Assembly: GCA_016302185.1 (NCBI GenBank)
Contig: JAEDOC010000087.1
Coordinates: 1-8,876 of the forward strand
Length of the DNA stretch: 8,876 nucleotides
Reading direction: 5' to 3'
From: Clostridium sp.
Lineage (GTDB): Bacteria > Bacillota > Clostridia > Lachnospirales > Lachnospiraceae
Shown: positions 6,363 to 8,876 of the stretch, in pieces
Layout of the letters: the number at the start of each line of letters is the position of its first letter
How positions within the stretch are numbered: position 1 is the first letter of the stretch
Translations under genes and position numbers: made by a program
The notes under the pieces: generated by a model
What the model saw: only the letters and a program-made list of their open reading frames with translations
Databases searched by the model: none
What the model was told of the DNA's origin: nothing

Positions 6363-7541
6363 ATGACATTTCAGGAAATCAAAGCAGCAGAAGAGAGCTA
6401 CATCATGCATACCTACGGCCGGTTTCAGATTGCGCTGGAGAAGGGCCAGGGTGCCACTCTGTGGGATGTAGACGGAAAAAAATATATTGATATGACATCC
6501 GGTATCGGTGTCAACTGTCTGGGACACAATCACCCGGCGCTTGTTTCGGCGATTACGGAACAGGCGGGAAAGCTGATCCATGCCTGCAACCTGTATTATA
6601 CAGAGCCGATGGTGGAGGTTGCAAAAACGCTGGTGACCTCCACCGGTATGGGTAAGATTTTCTTCGCTAATTCCGGTGCAGAGGCCAACGAGGGCATGAT
6701 CAAGCTGGCAAGAAAGTATTCCTTTGACAAATACGGTGAGGGAAGAAATAAAATCATTACCTTAAAGCAGTCCTTCCATGGTCGTACCGTGACCACCTTA
6801 AAGGCAACGGGCCAGGAGAAATTCCATCAGTATTTCTTCCCGTTTACCGAGGGCTTTGATTATGCGGTGGCCAACGATATCGAGGATCTGAAGGCAAAGA
6901 TTGATGACTCTACCTGTGGTGTGATGATGGAGATGATTCAGGGAGAAGGCGGTGTTCTTCCTCTGGAGAAGGAATATGTACAGGCGGCAGAAGCAATCTG
7001 TAAAGAAAAGGATATTCTTCTTCTTGTGGATGAGGTACAGACCGGCATCGGACGTACCGGCAGTCTGTTCTGTTACCAGCAGTACGGTGTACAGCCGGAT
7101 ATCGTCAGCATGGCCAAAGGACTGGGCGGCGGTGTTCCCATCGGCGGTGTGATGGCTGCAGAAAAATGTGCGGATGTGCTGGGCGCAGGCACTCACGGAA
7201 CCACCTTTGGTGGAAACCCGCTGTGCTGTGCGGCAGCAAACACTGTTCTTTCCATCGTGAATACCCCGGATTTCTTACAGGAGGTTCAGGAAAAGGGAGA
7301 GTATTTAAAGAATAAGATTCTGTCCTTCGGATCGGATAAGGTGAAGACCGTCCGCGGTATGGGACTGATGCTGGGCATCGTGGTAGATAAGGACGAGAGA
7401 GCGGATCTGGTGGCAAAGCTGATGGACAAAGGAATTCTGGTATTAACAGCCGGAACCGAGGCGATTCGTCTGCTTCCGCCGCTGGTAATCAGTTATGAGG
7501 AAATGGACGAGGCCCTTGCGGTCATGAAGGAGGTATTTTAA
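6363..7541 (+). CDS. argD: Acetylornithine aminotransferase
   Basis: ArgD transfers an amino group from glutamate to N-acetylglutamate semialdehyde, forming N-acetylornithine, with pyridoxal phosphate. It is a class III (fold type I) aminotransferase of 392 residues, the usual length. Conserved elements are GIGVNCLGHNHP (residues 47-58), NSGAEANE (103-110), SFHGRT (137-142), the cofactor-binding DEVQTGIGRTG (223-233, with Asp223 contacting the pyridine nitrogen), and SMAKGLGGGVPIGG (249-262), whose Lys252 forms the Schiff base. THGTTFGGNPL follows at 277-287. The ATG lies six bases after AGGAGG (6351-6356), 14 nt after argB. Enzymes of this family often also act on succinyl-ornithine, GABA or related substrates; the operon setting makes acetylornithine the natural substrate. 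Confidence 0.96.
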   Translation: MTFQEIKAAEESYIMHTYGRFQIALEKGQGATLWDVDGKKYIDMTSGIGVNCLGHNHPALVSAITEQAGKLIHACNLYYTEPMVEVAKTLVTSTGMGKIFFANSGAEANEGMIKLARKYSFDKYGEGRNKIITLKQSFHGRTVTTLKATGQEKFHQYFFPFTEGFDYAVANDIEDLKAKIDDSTCGVMMEMIQGEGGVLPLEKEYVQAAEAICKEKDILLLVDEVQTGIGRTGSLFCYQQYGVQPDIVSMAKGLGGGVPIGGVMAAEKCADVLGAGTHGTTFGGNPLCCAAANTVLSIVNTPDFLQEVQEKGEYLKNKILSFGSDKVKTVRGMGLMLGIVVDKDERADLVAKLMDKGILVLTAGTEAIRLLPPLVISYEEMDEALAVMKEVF

Positions 7542-7544
7542 GCC

Positions 7545-8453
7545 ATGGACCATTTATTAAAGCTTTTAGACTGCACACCGGAGGAGATCACCTCTCTTCT
7601 GGATCTGGCAGATCAGTTAAAATATGAGAGAAAGCATCACATTCCACACCGTTATCTGGAAGGAAAGTCTTTGGGATTGATTTTCCAGAAATCTTCTACC
7701 AGAACCCGCGTGTCCTTCGAGACCGGTATGTTCCAGCTGGGCGGTCAGGCGCTGTTTCTGTCCTCCCGCGACTTACAGATTGGCCGCGGCGAGCCGGTTC
7801 AGGATACAGCCCGTGTGCTTTCCCGTTACTTAGACGGCATCATGATTCGTACCTTCGAGCAGAAGGAAGTGGAGGATCTGGCAAAGTATGGTTCTATTCC
7901 GATCATCAACGGTCTGACCGATTTCTGCCATCCCTGCCAGGTACTGGCGGATCTGATGACCATCCGTGAAAAATACGGTGTATTGAAGGGCTTAAAGATG
8001 TGCTATATCGGTGACGGCAATAATATGGCCAACTCTCTGATCGTGGGCGGCTTAAAGTCCGATATGAACGTTTCCATCGCCACACCTCTGGATTATCGTC
8101 CGGATCCGCAGGTAATGGATTTTGCAGCCGGTTACGACACCTTCTCCATCTGCGAGGATCCGAAGGAGGCAGCTGCCAATGCAGATGTTGTCATCACTGA
8201 CACCTGGGCTTCCATGGGCCAGGAGGCGGAGAAAGAGATTCGTAAAAAAGCCTTCCAGGGTTATCAGGTCAATGATGAGCTGATGGCAGCTGCCAAACCG
8301 GGTGCTATGGTGATGCACTGCCTGCCCGCGTACCGCGGCCAGGAGATCACCGAGAAGGTGTTCGAGGAGCATGCTTCCGAGATCTTTGAGGAAGCAGAGA
8401 ACCGTCTTCATGCGCAGAAAGCAGTTATGGTTACTCTGATGAAGGATAAATAA
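7545..8453 (+). CDS. argF: Ornithine carbamoyltransferase
   Basis: ArgF joins carbamoyl phosphate and ornithine to give citrulline. The 302-residue protein shows the carbamoyl-phosphate motif SSTRTR (residues 50-55), HPCQ (129-132) and the ornithine-binding segments DTWASMGQE (219-227) and HCLPAYRGQEIT (258-269, with Cys259). The HCLP motif marks ornithine rather than aspartate transcarbamylase. The ATG is three bases after the argD stop; its ribosome site AAGGAGG (7527-7533) lies inside the last argD codons, so the two genes are tightly coupled. A biosynthetic role is inferred from the operon; no arginine deiminase or carbamate kinase gene accompanies it, as would be expected for the catabolic form. 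Carbamoyl phosphate must come from carAB elsewhere. It is the last gene before the terminator. Confidence 0.97.
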   Translation: MDHLLKLLDCTPEEITSLLDLADQLKYERKHHIPHRYLEGKSLGLIFQKSSTRTRVSFETGMFQLGGQALFLSSRDLQIGRGEPVQDTARVLSRYLDGIMIRTFEQKEVEDLAKYGSIPIINGLTDFCHPCQVLADLMTIREKYGVLKGLKMCYIGDGNNMANSLIVGGLKSDMNVSIATPLDYRPDPQVMDFAAGYDTFSICEDPKEAAANADVVITDTWASMGQEAEKEIRKKAFQGYQVNDELMAAAKPGAMVMHCLPAYRGQEITEKVFEEHASEIFEEAENRLHAQKAVMVTLMKDK

Positions 8454-8466
8454 AGTATGTATATGG

Positions 8467-8509
8467 AAAATTCCCGGATCCTGCAAAGAAGAATCCGGGA
8501 ATTTTTATT
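8467..8509. terminator. Strong terminator ending the arg operon, probably bidirectional
   Basis: AAAATTCCCGGAT (8467-8479) pairs perfectly over 13 bases with ATCCGGGAATTTT (8493-8505), around a 13-base loop. On the + strand the stem runs into TTTTTATT (8502-8509). On the - strand the same hairpin is followed by TTTT, so it can also stop the convergent gene that ends at 8529. It lies 13 nt after the argF stop and is the first T-tailed hairpin after argG, which supports a seven-gene transcription unit. Confidence 0.93.
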
Positions 8510-8528
8510 GTAATTTAAATTGGGACGC

Positions 8529-8876
8529 TTACCGTTCCTCCATGGCATGGATTAATTCTACGATCATCTCATGGGTCGGAGCGAGAACGCCGCATTTCTT
8601 CGATGCACGTACTACAGAGCCGCTGATGGTATTCACTTCCGTCTTGCGTCCGGCGCGCAGGTCAGCACAGATAGAAGTGATGCCTTCCGGTGAATTCACA
8701 GAGGTAAGACGCACTTTTTCGGTAATTTCCGCCTCATCTGCCTCCAGACCGAGACCGTGGGCGACAGCTACGGCCTCGTGAATCAGCTGACAGGTCAGCT
8801 TCCATGCGTGTTCATTGGCTGCAATGAATCCCATAGGAACCTGAAGAACACCGGTAACAGCACTTAGGGAAACGTT
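8529..8876 (-). CDS. Ketopantoate reductase family protein, C-terminal part
   Basis: The frame is open from the right edge (8876) to a TAA at 8531-8529. It gives the last 115 residues of a protein whose NADPH-binding N-terminal domain lies outside the window. The ATG at 8834 is internal. The sequence is the helical C-terminal domain of 2-dehydropantoate 2-reductase (PanE/ApbA), which makes pantoate for coenzyme A. Against E. coli PanE, the Asn beginning NVSLSAVTGVL fits Asn180. The Ser of ITSICADLR and the Glu of RKTEVNT, twelve residues apart, fit Ser244 and Glu256. The Asn equivalent to residue 184 is Ser here. The end HEMIVELIHAMEER is family-like. Because many bacteria carry paralogues acting on other 2-keto acids, I give no symbol; panE is possible. 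It converges on argF and shares its terminator. Confidence 0.88.
   Translation of the reverse strand, partial: NVSLSAVTGVLQVPMGFIAANEHAWKLTCQLIHEAVAVAHGLGLEADEAEITEKVRLTSVNSPEGITSICADLRAGRKTEVNTISGSVVRASKKCGVLAPTHEMIVELIHAMEER

Noticed and set aside
1..8876. tRNA or rRNA genes, CRISPR arrays, insertion sequences, attachment sites
   Set aside because: The window is filled by ordinary metabolic genes with short gaps; I saw no spaced direct repeats, transposase motifs, terminal inverted repeats or tRNA-like folds.

Overview
The window is almost entirely one arginine biosynthesis operon on the + strand, in the order argG-argH-argC-argJ-argB-argD-argF (509-8453). It is flanked by the end of a small unrelated gene on the left (to 286) and by the C-terminal part of a ketopantoate reductase-family gene on the right, transcribed towards the operon. 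Strong purine-rich Shine-Dalgarno sites, AT-rich intergenic DNA, U-tailed hairpin terminators, protein flavour and a B. subtilis-like ARG-box candidate all point to a Firmicute. A Clostridia/Lachnospiraceae-type gut anaerobe is my best guess, but that rests on general resemblance and not on a marker gene.

Layout. 2-286: 3' end of a gene carrying an 'IGMIGGADGPT' motif like that of Na+-translocating decarboxylase beta subunits. 290-319: intrinsic terminator. 320-428: AT-rich control region with repeated TGCAT/ATGCA half-sites, an ARG-box-like site (368-385) and a promoter (TTGCAT-17-TATAAT, 394-422). About 429-508: leader with a weak hairpin and a 14-codon upstream ORF. 509-3249: argG and argH, separated by a 92-nt gap holding a long inverted repeat. 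3304-8453: argC, argJ, argB, argD and argF, with gaps or overlaps of 31, -4, 14 and 3 nt. 8467-8509: strong terminator between convergent genes. 8529-8876: partial reductase gene on the minus strand.

How the genes work together. ArgJ transfers acetyl from N-acetylornithine to glutamate. ArgB phosphorylates N-acetylglutamate, the type-2 ArgC reduces it, ArgD transaminates it to N-acetylornithine, and ArgJ releases ornithine while recycling the acetyl group. ArgF makes citrulline, ArgG argininosuccinate and ArgH arginine. Every step from N-acetylglutamate to arginine is present. No argA or argE is seen here, which fits the acetyl-recycling pathway. ArgB has the N-terminal helix and C-terminal residues of arginine-inhibited enzymes, and the promoter has a candidate arginine-repressor site, so control at both the enzyme and transcription level is likely.

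I found no convincing undescribed multi-gene system. The items most worth a second look are the GGADGPT-motif protein at the left edge, the argG-argH intercistronic hairpin, the repeated operator half-sites and the short leader ORF.
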